From Proteles cristata cristata (Eukaryota > Chordata > Mammalia > Carnivora > Hyaenidae): a DNA stretch of 64,000 nt. Positions 24,541 through 35,047 of the stretch are shown here, in pieces. The translations under genes and the position numbers were made by a program. The DNA lies in NCBI GenBank assembly GCA_017311185.1, contig JAESUZ010002392.1, positions 992,001 to 1,056,000 of the forward strand, given 5' to 3'. Under the pieces are notes generated by a model that had not been told where the DNA came from, did no database searches, and saw only the letters and a program-made list of their open reading frames with translations. The first letter of the stretch is position 1, and every line of letters starts with the position of its first letter.

Positions 24541-26062
24541 TAATTATGCACAATCCAAGGGGATTCACTTGAGCCTTAAAGAGGAGCTTTATCAAACAAT
24601 TTAATGGACAGTTATCTTCCATCAGTACCCCTCACCCCCTTGCAGTTAAAGAAAAATTCATTTTACTAGTGTGTGAGTCAAAACTTGGCTTAGTTCTCAA
24701 GACTTAATTTTACCAAACATAATTTTGTAACTTTAGATTCATAATTCTTAAACTTATTGAAACTTATATTGAGTGTGCTAAAAAAATATGTCCAGTTATC
24801 ATTCACTGGCTAGTTTCTATGAAGGCAAGCTTTCTGAACTTCATACCCATAACTTTGTTATTTTCATGTGCTATCTCCAACTCTCTGATATAGGCTTGCA
24901 GTACATTACTTGCAAAACACCTATTAAGACTCCGTTTTCAGATTTTTGAACATCTTGTTAAAACTTGCACTTTTTAAATTCTTTATGACATGCTTACATA
25001 AAAACAATCTTTCTTATCAGAAGTCATAAAACATATGAAGAATCAAATCCTGCTATTTAAAAGAAAGATTTATTTTGTATTGCTCAATTGCTAGTGGCTA
25101 CCATGAAACTCTTTTAAACATTACTCAAATGAAAGAATTCCTTAACATAGACATTTTAGACCTTGAGATTTCCTTCCCATTATCCCTCTCTCTTACTGTT
25201 TTCTGCTTCAAACTTCCTTATGTCTCATTCCTGCCTTATTTCTCACTTTATTCTGGTAGCTGAGGCTAAGTTATGTACACCTCCCAACTCCACAACACAC
25301 ATCCAATAATACTCTTTCTTTTGGCTTTCAGTCCAAACAATGAATGGACAGTATTCCTGGCTATTTTCCATCCCTTTTCTCTGCATTTTCCTTTTTTTTT
25401 TTAGATGAAATGCTGCATAATATCTTTTTTGTATGAAAAAAATAGATGACTTTTATTTGAAATGTCAGTGAATCCTCTTTGGTCTAACTAGAGACTTTAA
25501 TGATCAATTCTGTAGCACACAGTAAGCACTTAATAGATGTTAGCCATTAGTATTATTATTTCCACATATTTGTGGCCATTCTCTAAAATTCCTAAGTGAA
25601 GCGGGAAGAGAACCCAAAGTCTTCAAGGGAGAAGAGAACATAGCTTGGGCCTTTGTGCTCAAGTGTATAAAGAGGCCTTCTAGGATTCTCAAATTTAAGA
25701 CATAGTGGTAGAATTAAAAAGAAATCAAAGAAATACGACAATATTTGTGGGTCACTGCTGATGAAAACACGTTAGGTGGGAACTTTTGAAATATGAAACT
25801 CTATAATTTTCCCTTTATTTATTTTTATTTTTATATTTTGTTAAGTTCCTTCCTGTTATTAACAGTAAAAATCAAAACAGTAGTGTAATTTTTTTCAGAA
25901 ACTAGATGGAAGGGAAATATTCCTGATTCATTCAGCAAGCAAGCAAAATGGAATTCAGCTTCTAATTTGTGCCAGGAAGTATGGCTAGTGGTGAGGGTAC
26001 CAAGGATGGCCACTCCCCTACTGTCGTTCCCACAGATTTGGAGATTAAGTGGAAATGAATCC
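24541..26062. other. Mostly unassigned; MIR/L2 tail at 25510-25560
   Basis: TGTAGCACACAGTAAGCACTTAATAGATGTTAG at 25513-25545 is a sense MIR 3' tail. The rest shows no gene or clear repeat. Confidence 0.5.
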
Positions 26063-26280
26063 CTTGGAATCAGGCTGCCAACGTTCATGTTCTGGCTCTC
26101 CCACTTGCTACCAATGTGACCTTGGGAAAATTACTGGAATCCCCATGCTTCATCTGTATAAAGGGGAGAATAAAGAGCACTAACCACTTGTAGGTTGTTA
26201 GGGAAATCAACAAATGAATATATATGAAATACTTAGGACACTTGTTGCCATGTGCCAGGCGCTCTGTGAATATTAGCTTT
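26063..26280 (+). repeat. MIR SINE, sense, nearly full length
   Basis: GGAATCAGGCTGCCAACG and TGGCTCTCCCACTTGCTACCAATGTGACCTTGGG are the tRNA-like end and core. CATCTGTATAAAGGGGAGAATAA and the 3' tail GTGCCAGGCGCTCTGTGAATATTAGC follow. Confidence 0.9.
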
Positions 26281-26499
26281 TTCACATTAGAATCGTGCTT
26301 CTCAAAGATAGTGTATGGATGTTATTTAAGTGGTATATAGACTATTAGTCTTGCAATTACTATTTTGTTTCACTATGGTTATAAAATTTGTGAACCTATA
26401 TATTAGACACTTTTCATGAACAGGTGCAGAGTTTCCTGTGTAAATACATTCATTTAAGTAAAAAAAAAGTTGATTAAAAAAAAGTTCTTCAAAGTCAAA

Positions 26500-26815
26500 A
26501 TAAATAACAAAGACTCCTAGTGCCCTCCTGTATATCTAGGTCATCTCGCCTTCCTGCTACCTGGGAGGATTTGACTTTCCTGCCTCTTGGTGTAAGGCAG
26601 GGTTCTGCAACTAGTTCTGGTGTATGGGCTGTGAACAAAAGTGATATGTGGCATGCCCTAGGTGATGCATTTAACTGCCATGGTGAGACCCTTCAGGATT
26701 TTATGTTCGGATCCAAAAAGGAATTTGTGTGAGTCAGAATAGAGTGTAGTTTTGTTAAGCCGCTGAAATGTCACATTTTTGTCACTGCAGCATGAAGTAG
26801 TTTGTGCATACTTAC
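26500..26815 (+). repeat. Old MaLR-like LTR fragment
   Basis: GTGAACAAAAGTGATATGTGGC and CATTTAACTGCCATGGTGAGACCCTTCAGG, ending TTTTGTTAAGCCGCTGAAATGTCACATTTTTGTCACTGCAGCATGA. The last block is the usual 3' part of old MaLR LTRs ('ttaagccactgagat...'). Decayed; no viral gene. Small frames here are accidental. Confidence 0.55.
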
Positions 26816-26929
26816 CCACCACACAGGGTGGTAGAAGAATATGATAAAAACTGTGAAAATTTTGAATGGCATTTGAGGAACACCCCATGAAAGAATGACA
26901 GATTGTTTGGACTTGTGGGGGGCAGCTCT

Positions 26930-27170
26930 CAAATGGTTTGTGGAGAAAATGGTACTTAAATCACTCTTACAGGATGAATAGGGGCTTGGTAGAAATGGGA
27001 GTAAAGAGCAATCTGAAAGAAGGAAAGAAGACGCATGGACACTCAAAGTGATGGAAGCTATGATGAATTCAAAGGACAGTAAGAAGAGTGTGGCTAGACC
27101 TTGGGAACAAGGGGCTGGAATTGTAGGAGACAAGGCTGGCTTATGACTCAGCAGACCAGAGTATGAGTCA
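26930..27170 (-). repeat. L2-type LINE fragment, antisense
   Basis: The plus strand shows mirror-image L2 blocks (GGTACTTAAATCACTCTTACAGGATGAATAGG, AAGAGTGTGGCTAGACCTTGGGAACAAGG). A 138-codon minus-strand frame (26771-27187) crosses it and is best explained as L2 relic plus chance, not a gene. Confidence 0.45.
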
Positions 27171-28142
27171 GGGAAGTGGTAGCCCATTCAAATGGTTGAA
27201 TTAAAGGGACTTTAATGAAGGTATCATTTCCAGCGGTGTAGGCAGCTTTAAGGAAAACAGAAAGGATAAGGATGTGTCCAACTACCAGCAACAGTGATAA
27301 TAAGTCTTTACCACTCTCTCAGATGGAGGAACAAGGAGAGGAAGTGGAGGATCCCTAAGCTCAGAGAAAGCTATGGCTACAGGAAGGCAGGAAGGAAATT
27401 TCTCCATGCCCGGAGGGAGCTGGGAGGGCTAGTGTTCCAATCAGTCTTACCTATTGCCCTTACCTTGTTAACTTCCTTTGGAAAATCTGACCTAACTACA
27501 ATTTTTTATAAATTATTCTAACTGAATGCTAGAACTATCTTGTTCCCTGCCTAATGAATTAGACTCTTCATATAACCCTGGAAGGTCATTTGAGACACAC
27601 CCAAAACTCAATTTTGAGGTTTTGAATGGTGCTTTAGCCTCTCATTATTCAACATCTTTGTTTTGGAGTTATATAATAGTTTCTTCTGACATTTATATAT
27701 TTGTTTATTTTGCTTTGCTTTCTGTAAGGTATATCATTTTTGTTTCCTATAGCCAACTGTAATGTAAAGTTCAAAAAATAGCATCTCTTTTCCTATGTGT
27801 ATTTAAGAAGCCTATGCATTTCAAAGTTTCATTTAGCATTAAAGTGATCATTATTTAGTTAGTGGAAGAAAAAAAATCCATGGAGTGCTGAACATATCCA
27901 AAAAAAATTCAGCATTCCTCACATCTGATGAGTTAACTTCTTTTCTATGGAAAATCAACATCCCTAATTAATACCTGATGAGTGAAAATCAGTATAGCCA
28001 AAGATGACTAAGTTTATATGCTGTCAAATAGTCAAAAGAATATGATCTATGTCAGTTAAAAGTGTCCTTTGGAATAGCTGAACACTATTCAGGATTTTCA
28101 GTTGTTATTATTGTAGGTGTTTTAATAGATTTATATGTACAA
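27171..28142. other. No gene or repeat recognised
   Basis: Unassigned AT-rich sequence. Short frames at 27294-27762 show no domain. Confidence 0.5.
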
Positions 28143-28395
28143 CAGCATAGCTGTTAGACTAGGTTCAATGTCAAGCAGACCTGGCTTTGATTCATATGTG
28201 TGTCATTTTCTAGCTCTGTGGCCATGGGCAAATATTTAACTTCTTTGGGCCTCAGTTTACTCATGTCTAATGTGGAGATAGAAGAGATAATGGTAGCTAC
28301 CTCTTTAGGTTACTGTGAAGAATGGATAAAATCTAGAAAACTATTAGCATGGTGTCTGGCACATAGTTAAGTGCTCAATAAATGTAATTTGGCAT
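28143..28395 (+). repeat. MIR SINE, sense, full length
   Basis: AGCATAGCTGTTAGACTAGG start, then GTCAAGCAGACCTGGCTTTGATTC, CTAGCTCTGTGGCCATGGGCAAATATTTAACTTC, and the tail GTGTCTGGCACATAGTTAAGTGCTCAATAAATG. All MIR blocks are in order. Confidence 0.92.
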
Positions 28396-28714
28396 TATCA
28401 TTATTAACTCGCATTCAAGCAGCTTTTTCTGTATCAAAAAATAAGTGGATCACATTAGCCTGAGACATAATCAGGGGAGTATCAGCCTTACGGGAGTGTG
28501 AGAAACTGATATGATTGTCCTCATTCCAAGATTTTGTCCTATAAGAAATACTGTTTAAAATAACTCATACTTCTAGGTGGTATGTTATCTTTCTCCTTTC
28601 TTCATTCTCTTCTGCTTTGATATGAAGGGATCAATGAAAGTTATGGTAGGAAAATGCTTTTACCTCAGTTCCATTCTCAAAACCTTTCATAGGTCTGATA
28701 GGTAGCTTTTTACC
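28396..28714. other. No feature recognised
   Basis: Short unassigned spacer between a MIR and an L2. Confidence 0.5.
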
Positions 28715-29562
28715 ACTCTTACTGCTGCCTCCTACCTTTCTTCCATGCAAACTGCAATTGTCTCCTAACAGGTGTACCAACCCCTATGTCATTAGAATCT
28801 GTTGACCACAGAGCAGCTAGAGCAATGCTTCTGAAACAGTTTGGATCACATCACTTCCCAACTCAAAACCCTCCAAAAGCTACTAACACATCCAGAGCAA
28901 AATGGAATGGTTTTACTCTTGTGACAACCCTGTCCTGAGTAGCTTTGCTCTTATTTTCTACCACTCTTCTCCCCTCTCATTTCATTCCCTACAAAACTGT
29001 CCTTACCCCAAGACTTCTGCACTTATCCTTCATCCCCTGGAATTCCTTTGTCACTCTTTAAGGCTGGCAACCTCAGTCCATTTACACACCTCATTTAAAG
29101 AAGACATTCTCAGCCACTCCAATTAAGGCAGCCACTAACATCAGCCTTCATCGCCTTTATCTGCTGTTTGTATTTGGACTATTACTTAGAGTGCTTTTTT
29201 TTTTTAATATTTTTATTTATTTCTAGGAGAGAGAGAGAGACAGCGTGAGCAGGGGAGGGTCAGAGAGAGAGGGAGTCACAGACTGAAACAGGCTCCAGGC
29301 TCTGAGCTGGCAGTCAGCACAGAGCCCGATGCGGGGCTCGAACCCACGAACCGCGAGATCGTGACCCAAGCGAAAGTCGGACGCTTAACTGACTAAGCCA
29401 CCCAGGCGCCCCCTTAGAGTGCTTTTAAAATCTTTACTATTTGTCTCCCTTTCTAGCAGCAGTCTGCATGAGGGCAAGTCCTCGGAGAGTTCACTGTTGT
29501 ATTCCCAGGTTCTTGTGCTGGGTTTGCCATGTAACAAGTATTCAATAAGTTTTGTGAATCAA
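28715..29562 (+). repeat. L2 LINE 3' region, sense, split by SINEs
   Basis: Sense L2 blocks in order: CTGCTGCCTCCTACCTTTC, GAGCAGCTAGAGCAATGCTTCTGAAAC, CATCACTTCCCAACTCAAAACCCTCCAAAAGC, AAGACTTCTGCACTTATCC. After the SINE at 29199-29412 it continues with the L2 end (TGCATGAGGGCAAGTCC, ATTCAATAAGTTTTGTGAATC). A second SINE sits at its very 3' end. The 74-codon frame at 28902-29126 is L2 relic. Confidence 0.88.
29199..29412 (-). repeat. CpG-rich, least-decayed felid SINE nested in L2
   Basis: Complete SINE, antisense, with exact 14-bp duplication CTTAGAGTGCTTTT at 29185-29198 and 29413-29426. It keeps at least ten CpGs (GCGGGGCTCGAACC, CCGCGAGATCGTG, GTCGGACGC, GGCGCC), unlike its surroundings, so it looks the youngest copy in the window. 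Reversed B box at about 29334-29345. Confidence 0.96.
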
Positions 29563-29761
29563 GGGGCACCTGGGTGGCTCAGTCAGTTAAGCACCCGACT
29601 TCGGGTCTGATCATGATCTCATGGTTCATGAATTTGAGCCCCGCATCAGGCTCTGCACTGATGTTGTGGTATCTGCTTGGGATTTTTTTCTCTGCCCCTC
29701 CTCTGCTTGAGCTCTCTCTCTCTATGTCAAAGTAAATAAAATAAATCAACTTAAAAAATGA
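29563..29761 (+). repeat. Felid tRNA-Lys SINE at the L2 3' end
   Basis: Head GGGGCACCTGGGTGGCTCAG at 29563, short body, CT tract and AAATAAAATAAATC tail. Perfect 11-bp duplication TTGTGAATCAA at 29552-29562 and 29762-29772. It is opposite in orientation to the SINE ending 150 bp upstream. Confidence 0.95.
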
Positions 29762-29772
29762 TTGTGAATCAA

Positions 29773-30753
29773 AAACTGAAGTGTTCAACTTAGAAAATAA
29801 TGACATATGTCATTGCATGAAATTTATTCACTATTTTAGGCTATTACTTCATGACACAATGTGATCAGTATGTGTCACAGTTTTAACCAAGATAGTATCT
29901 TTTTAACTTAATACACACAATGTTTATTGTAAGAGATGCAAAAGCATTTTCATAGGGAATTTCATAGTAAAGCCAACAAATCAACACAGAAAAGTTTTCT
30001 ATGTCAGTACTCAATCATGGTACTTAGTAAAATCAGAGGAATAAAAGCTCACAGAATGATTAAGAATGGTAAGTCCTAAACAAAGCATGACTTTGTGTGA
30101 ATGAAAGCACTGGTGTCCAAACTGTTCTCGTGTGCTTCATGGTGGAACCATAGGTCAATCATTCTTTCTTAGTTAACTACGCTATCCTTGTTGACTGGCT
30201 AGAGACAGTCAGCTTTTTTCCCAAAACTGTTTCCACTCATTTGAAAAGTAATCTTCAGACCCATGTTATTTGTTAAAGAACAGTATGTTCCCATCTAGAA
30301 TATAAGAACCAGCATCCTTATGGAAATCTCAAACTAAAAGACTGTATTTTCTCTGTTGTTGTTTTTTCATGTGGACATTTGACCAGTGCCTTCTCAGATG
30401 GAGGCTGGGTTTGTGGTTTGCGCGGCACAGCCATCCAATCTCATGTCAGGCTTTTCTCAACTCTACCCTCCTGCCACTTCTAGCATTTTCTAATTGGGGC
30501 TCTCCTTCTGCTTGACCAGCTGGTCACAGAGCCCCCAGTTCATTCATGCTTGCGTCCATTCCCCCTTCTGCATCTGCCTAGGCCGGCTTGACACGTGCTG
30601 ACTACGAACGGCAGAATCTGAGCTGGCTGCTGTGACAGGGAGGCCTTCTGGACGCCTTCACATCCTGCTGCTCTTCCCTGAACTTGCCTCCCCTCCCTCC
30701 CTTCAACCTTCTCCTGGGCATGAAAGGGTTATGATTGATGACTCAGTCAGGTC
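29773..30753. other. Unassigned; locally GC-richer at 30400-30720
   Basis: No gene or repeat is recognised. 30410-30720 is noticeably richer in G and C than the neighbourhood, with a few CpGs (GTTTGCGCGGCACAG) and a CACGTG E-box within GACACGTGCTGAC near 30591. No open frame of note. Confidence 0.45.
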
Positions 30754-30995
30754 GCAGCATAGTATATTACAAAGAACACTTGCATTCGGAGGGACCTGAA
30801 TTTGAAACCCTTTTCCAACTGACTAAGTTTGTAGTCTTGGATAACCTACCTCACCCTCTCAACCTCTGTTCCCTCAGTGGAAAAAAGTGGGAATAATTGT
30901 ACCTACCTCAGTTGCAGAGATACATCAGATGACTGGAAAGCACATAGCTCACAGCATGTGGCAGGAGGTGGTAACTGTCTTTAACAATTATTATG
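30754..30995 (+). repeat. MIR SINE, sense
   Basis: GCAGCATAGTATATTACAAAG, then GGACCTGAATTTGAAACCC, GTGGGAATAATTGTACCTACCTCAGTTG and AAAGCACATAGCTCACAGCATGTGGCAGG follow MIR order. The core is diverged. Confidence 0.75.
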
Positions 30996-32570
30996 GGCCA
31001 TGCCTGGCAGAGAGGATGTTAGCTCTCTTCCCACATCTTGGTGCAGACGGAATTTCATCAGAGAGCCTCTTATCCGGTGGCCTTATCTGCCAAACAAGCC
31101 TCCCACACTCTGGAGCAGTTGAAACCCTTTCCAGGAGCTTCCAAGTCCAAGTAACTTTAGTGTTTGTTTCCAACCACATGGACTCCTGCAGAGGCCAGTT
31201 GGTGGCCATGCTCTGGAAATGAGGCAGAGTTCAGATTTCTACTGCATTTTATGGGCACAAACAACCCAAACTCAGTAAACACTTTCATTGCCATGTGGAG
31301 CAAAGCATCCCAAAGCCTTGAAATGACACATTCCGAAGTCTTAAAAATCCAACGGGGAAAAAATAATTTTAAAAATCTGGGGTAATGGTGACAGGGCATG
31401 ACTAAAACAATCCTCACTAGGCTAGCAGCCCTCGATAACTTCTCTCTCCTGTGGGTGATGATACTAAACCCTCTGGGATTAACTTGAAGGCATTGCTGTA
31501 GCAGGATGAAAAAAGCAATCCTGATGCCAGCCTAAGTCCCCAAAGACTACTGTTTACAGTAAGAACAGCCAGTCCCAGCCATATGTAATTTGAAAGCATC
31601 CATTTTGTATGAAGGAGTGTACACAAATTCAGATTAAGATGCTGTTACCAAAAGGGTAAGGGCTTCTTAATCGAACCTGTGACACAGCAGGTAGATTTAT
31701 TCTGACAAGGTAATGAATGATACGGCTTTAGTGGGAGTGCCAGTTAAAAGCAATTATCATCAGCTTGACGTGACAGGCTACTAAAATGCCTCCCAGGACT
31801 CACCCTTTTTTTCTGAGGCAGATATTTTTGTTTCTGGGCATGGTTCTGATTTGGGAGGTTTCGGGTTGTTTTTCTTTTTAGAAATGCAGATGTAGCCATT
31901 GTTTTCGAAAGCCTCCAAGTGGGTCACCCTGATTTATCCTTTTAGGATGGTTCCATTATGAAACGAGTCAGTTGCTTCCTGGAAAGGGACCAATGCAAAG
32001 AACAATCCTAAACCCTAATTCACTGCAAACATTTCCCTGAATGCATGGCACTCATTGCTATTTGTTTAAACAAGGACACTGCAGTAAATAGGAATCAGAA
32101 TGTGCAATGTCAAAGCATCTTTAAAAAGGGAACCTGATCATACACAATTTGTACTAATTGCATTTGAACTGCATTACATTGTATCATGTACCTTTTGGTA
32201 AGATGGTATTCCTATATTAAACAGTTGTTAAAGATTGTTTTGGGGCCTCATTTCTGGATATAGTAGACTTCTTTTTCTTAGGAAGCCAGCCGAGTACACT
32301 AGTAGCCATGCAATTCGTATCTAGCTCTCTACATGGTTGGGCTGTGGACACTGTGCAATTCCATTCTTCTCCTTAGCATTATCTCTAGGGTGAACCCCAT
32401 TAATCAGCCGGGTTCCAATACTGTCAACATGGTTGATGCAGCTGGGCTTAGGCAAAGGGAAGTGCTGGAATAAGAACCCAAGCTCCCATCATCCACCAGG
32501 GGAATGTTTCTTAGTGAAGGAACTATCTTCTGTGAGACATACATTCCTCATCTAGAAAATTAAGCAAATG
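30996..32570. other. Repeat-free stretch; candidate conserved noncoding region at 31620-32250
   Basis: No interspersed repeat is recognised across about 1.5 kb, the cleanest block in the window. It has AT-rich homeodomain-like words (CAATTATCATC, TACTAATTGCATTTG) and the perfect palindrome TTGTTTAAACAA (32062-32073), which contains a forkhead-type site. Open frames at 30887-31626 on both strands overlap one another and lack domains. Confidence 0.4.
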
Positions 32571-32962
32571 TGACACTGTGAGCCTCAGTTTCCCAACTTG
32601 TAAAATGGGACTGATAACACCTGTTTTGCAGAACTGCTATGATGATTGAATAAGATAACTACGTGGGACCCCTGGGTGGCTCAGTTGGTTAAGCTTCTGA
32701 CTTCAGCTCAGGTCATGATCTCACTGTTTGTGAGTCCCTGATTTTGAGCCCCATGTCGGGCTCCATGCTGACAGCTCAGAGCCTGGAGCCTTTAGATTCT
32801 GTGCCTCCGTCTCTCTGCCCCTCCCCTGGCTCACTTGCTCTCTCTCTGTCTCTCTCTCAAAATAAAATAAGCGTTAAAATATTTTTTTAAAAAATGATAA
32901 TAACTATGTGATGTTCTGGTGCATGCTATGGACCAAATAAATTATAGTTTTTGTTATTAATG
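32571..32962 (+). repeat. MIR SINE, sense, split by a SINE
   Basis: Left part 32571-32664 has ACTGTGAGCCTCAGTTTCCCAACTTGTAAAATGGGACTGATAA, the MIR core. After the SINE, 32911-32962 carries the decayed 3' tail. Confidence 0.75.
32665..32899 (+). repeat. Felid tRNA-Lys SINE nested in MIR
   Basis: Head GGGACCCCTGGGTGGCTCAG, GGTCATGATCTCAC, CT-rich tract and AAAATAAAATAAGCG tail. Near-perfect duplication TAACTACGTG / TAACTATGTG at its two ends. Confidence 0.92.
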
Positions 32963-34490
32963 CCTCAAGTTGTTTTTCATTCAATTCTTAGTGATTTATA
33001 TTCATGTTTTTTTTTCTTTTATGACCTTTTATCTTAGTTTGTTCTTCAGAATTTACTCATTTACTACTCTAGAACTCTTCTATTTATGCCTGCCTTGTAC
33101 ATATTTCAGCTGTCTTGCTTACTTTGTATCCTTCCTTCTCTGCAAGTTTCTTAAATGGTTTATACCATTTCCCTAGTGTGGAAGAAATCACACCTGCATT
33201 GCCTTTTAAGTTGTTTGACTTTGTCATTTTAATTTGACTCTGTAGGCACCTCAAGACAGAAGGATGTGTTTCTTTCCCTTTCTCCCACTTTCCCTTTTAA
33301 CTTCCTTCCTTTCTTCTTTCTTTTCTGGCATTAAAGTTTTTAAATAAGTTTTTACACCTATGTCTCAAATACTACTTCACATGACAAAATGATAGAATAA
33401 TTTCTGCCAAATGAAAGTTGAAGTAAAATATCATAACTAAGGATGCCACTTTTGTAATATCTGTAAGAGAGAAAGATTCTTTTGGAAATTACTTGAACTC
33501 TAAAAGCAGGTGAATTATACTGTGAAAAATGTATATATTCTATAATTGAGAAAGGCCACCCCTTTTGCTTATTTTAATCCTTGAGGAGTTACCTAAAATT
33601 ATACAGAGGAAGACTGCCATTTTGATCGAGCAGTTTGGGTTTGGAACTCTGCACTGCAGCAGGCCAAAAAAAGAAAGAAGGCCATGGACAATGTATATGT
33701 CACATCTGGTTTTCTTATTAAAAATGTACTGCTCACCGTGAGCACTCTTCTAAGGCTGTACAAGTTAAATTATGTATTTTGACTGCTTCTGGGTTTCTTT
33801 TATTAGTGTGTTGGCTGGTTCTTGGAATTTTTTATGTCTTCATTTCAGTTAATCAGTTTCTTATTTTTATCTTCCCAGAGAACTCGACTTCTCAATATGG
33901 AAGACTTTTGTTTTCTTGAAAATGCAGGGAACTGTCATGGTCCAAATTGCCAAATTCTATGCTTGGTTCTGTTTTCTCCATAAGTGAAAATTTTCACAAT
34001 CAACTGGCCATCTGATTAGTGTATTGAGTTCCAAGAAACAAGGACCTCATTTCTCTTCATGTCTGTTTTGAAATCCTTACAAGTATGGAATACAGTTTTT
34101 AGAAATTCTATATTGGTTGTGACCACTGATTTTAGAAGTATTAAAATAGAACTCAGGTGTGGATTTCAGAATTGATAATTTTAATATATAAAAATCATAT
34201 TTTTATGTAGTCATATGTTTCACATATATTCAATATTATAATCTATTGAATAAGTAATGATTGCTGCATCCATATTGTTACTCTAGGAAAAGGAGAAGGG
34301 AAAAAGAAGAGCTTTTTTTAACAGAAACATACTAGCTCATTTACACAGAAAATAATGGCAAAATTCCAAAATAACTATTTTTATAATTAACTGAGGCAAA
34401 CATTATCAATGGATGGTGAAACCATTGAGTACATTGTTGCTAGGAAACGATATTCACATGGTCTCATAGTATCACCCCCACAGATTAATT
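32963..34490. other. No gene or repeat recognised
   Basis: AT-rich, pyrimidine-rich in the first half. The frame at 32970-33176 is low-complexity and hydrophobic by composition only. Confidence 0.5.
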
Positions 34491-34539
34491 ACTAAATACA
34501 AAGAAAGAAAGAAAAGTTCTTTTATAATGGAAAGATCTG

Positions 34540-35025
34540 CTAGATATGGCTTCAACCAAGTAACCAAAGTTAGCATCAATAATGGGACAACTGGCAATAT
34601 GTGCTTCCTAAGATGATATAATGAGAAATGTACAATTTATTTACATAGTATCCATGGAAAATTCTTTAATCGAATCCTGAGGAAGCAATCGAACAGACTG
34701 TAAGTTGTTTTACCTACCCCCTTGCCAAGATTTTTAAAAATGTTAAGTGTTATAAGTTGGAGAAAAAAAGATATGGTAATCAAATGCAGTCTATAATCCT
34801 TGAATGGATCCTCAGTCAGAAGATTTTGGGACACCGGGGAAATTTGAATATGGAATATGTATATTAAATAATATTGTATCTATTTAAAATTTTTTTGGAT
34901 CCAAGAGTATCCAGTTATATCAAAGAATACCCTTGTTCTTAGGCAATACATGCTTAAGTGTTCTTGGGTGAAGTTCATGATGTTCATAACTTGTTCAAAT
35001 AGTTAAAAAAAAATGTGTGTGTAAA
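34540..35025 (+). repeat. Old L1 3' end ending in a (TAGA)n run
   Basis: GGAAGCAATCGAACAGACTG, TTTACCTACCCCCTTGCCAAG, CAAATGCAGTCTATAATCCTTG, GGGGAAATTTGAATATGGAATATGTATATTAAATAATATTGTATC and CCTTGTTCTTAGGCAATACATGCTTAAGTG form the 3' UTR of an old L1M-type element. Moderate decay. Confidence 0.65.
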
Positions 35026-35047
35026 TAGATAGATAGATAGATAGATA
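35024..35047 (+). repeat. (TAGA)n microsatellite
   Basis: About five and a half TAGA units following the old L1 end; it probably grew from that tail. Confidence 0.92.

Noticed and set aside
24242..24622. A 126-codon minus-strand frame
   Set aside because: It runs through the SINE at 24328-24540 and has no other support.
26771..27187. A 138-codon minus-strand frame
   Set aside because: It crosses an antisense L2 fragment and MaLR-like sequence; best explained as repeat relic plus chance.
29199..29412. A tRNA gene, because of the A- and B-box-like sequences
   Set aside because: The boxes belong to the tRNA-derived head of a SINE, which is followed by the usual SINE body, tail and target duplication.
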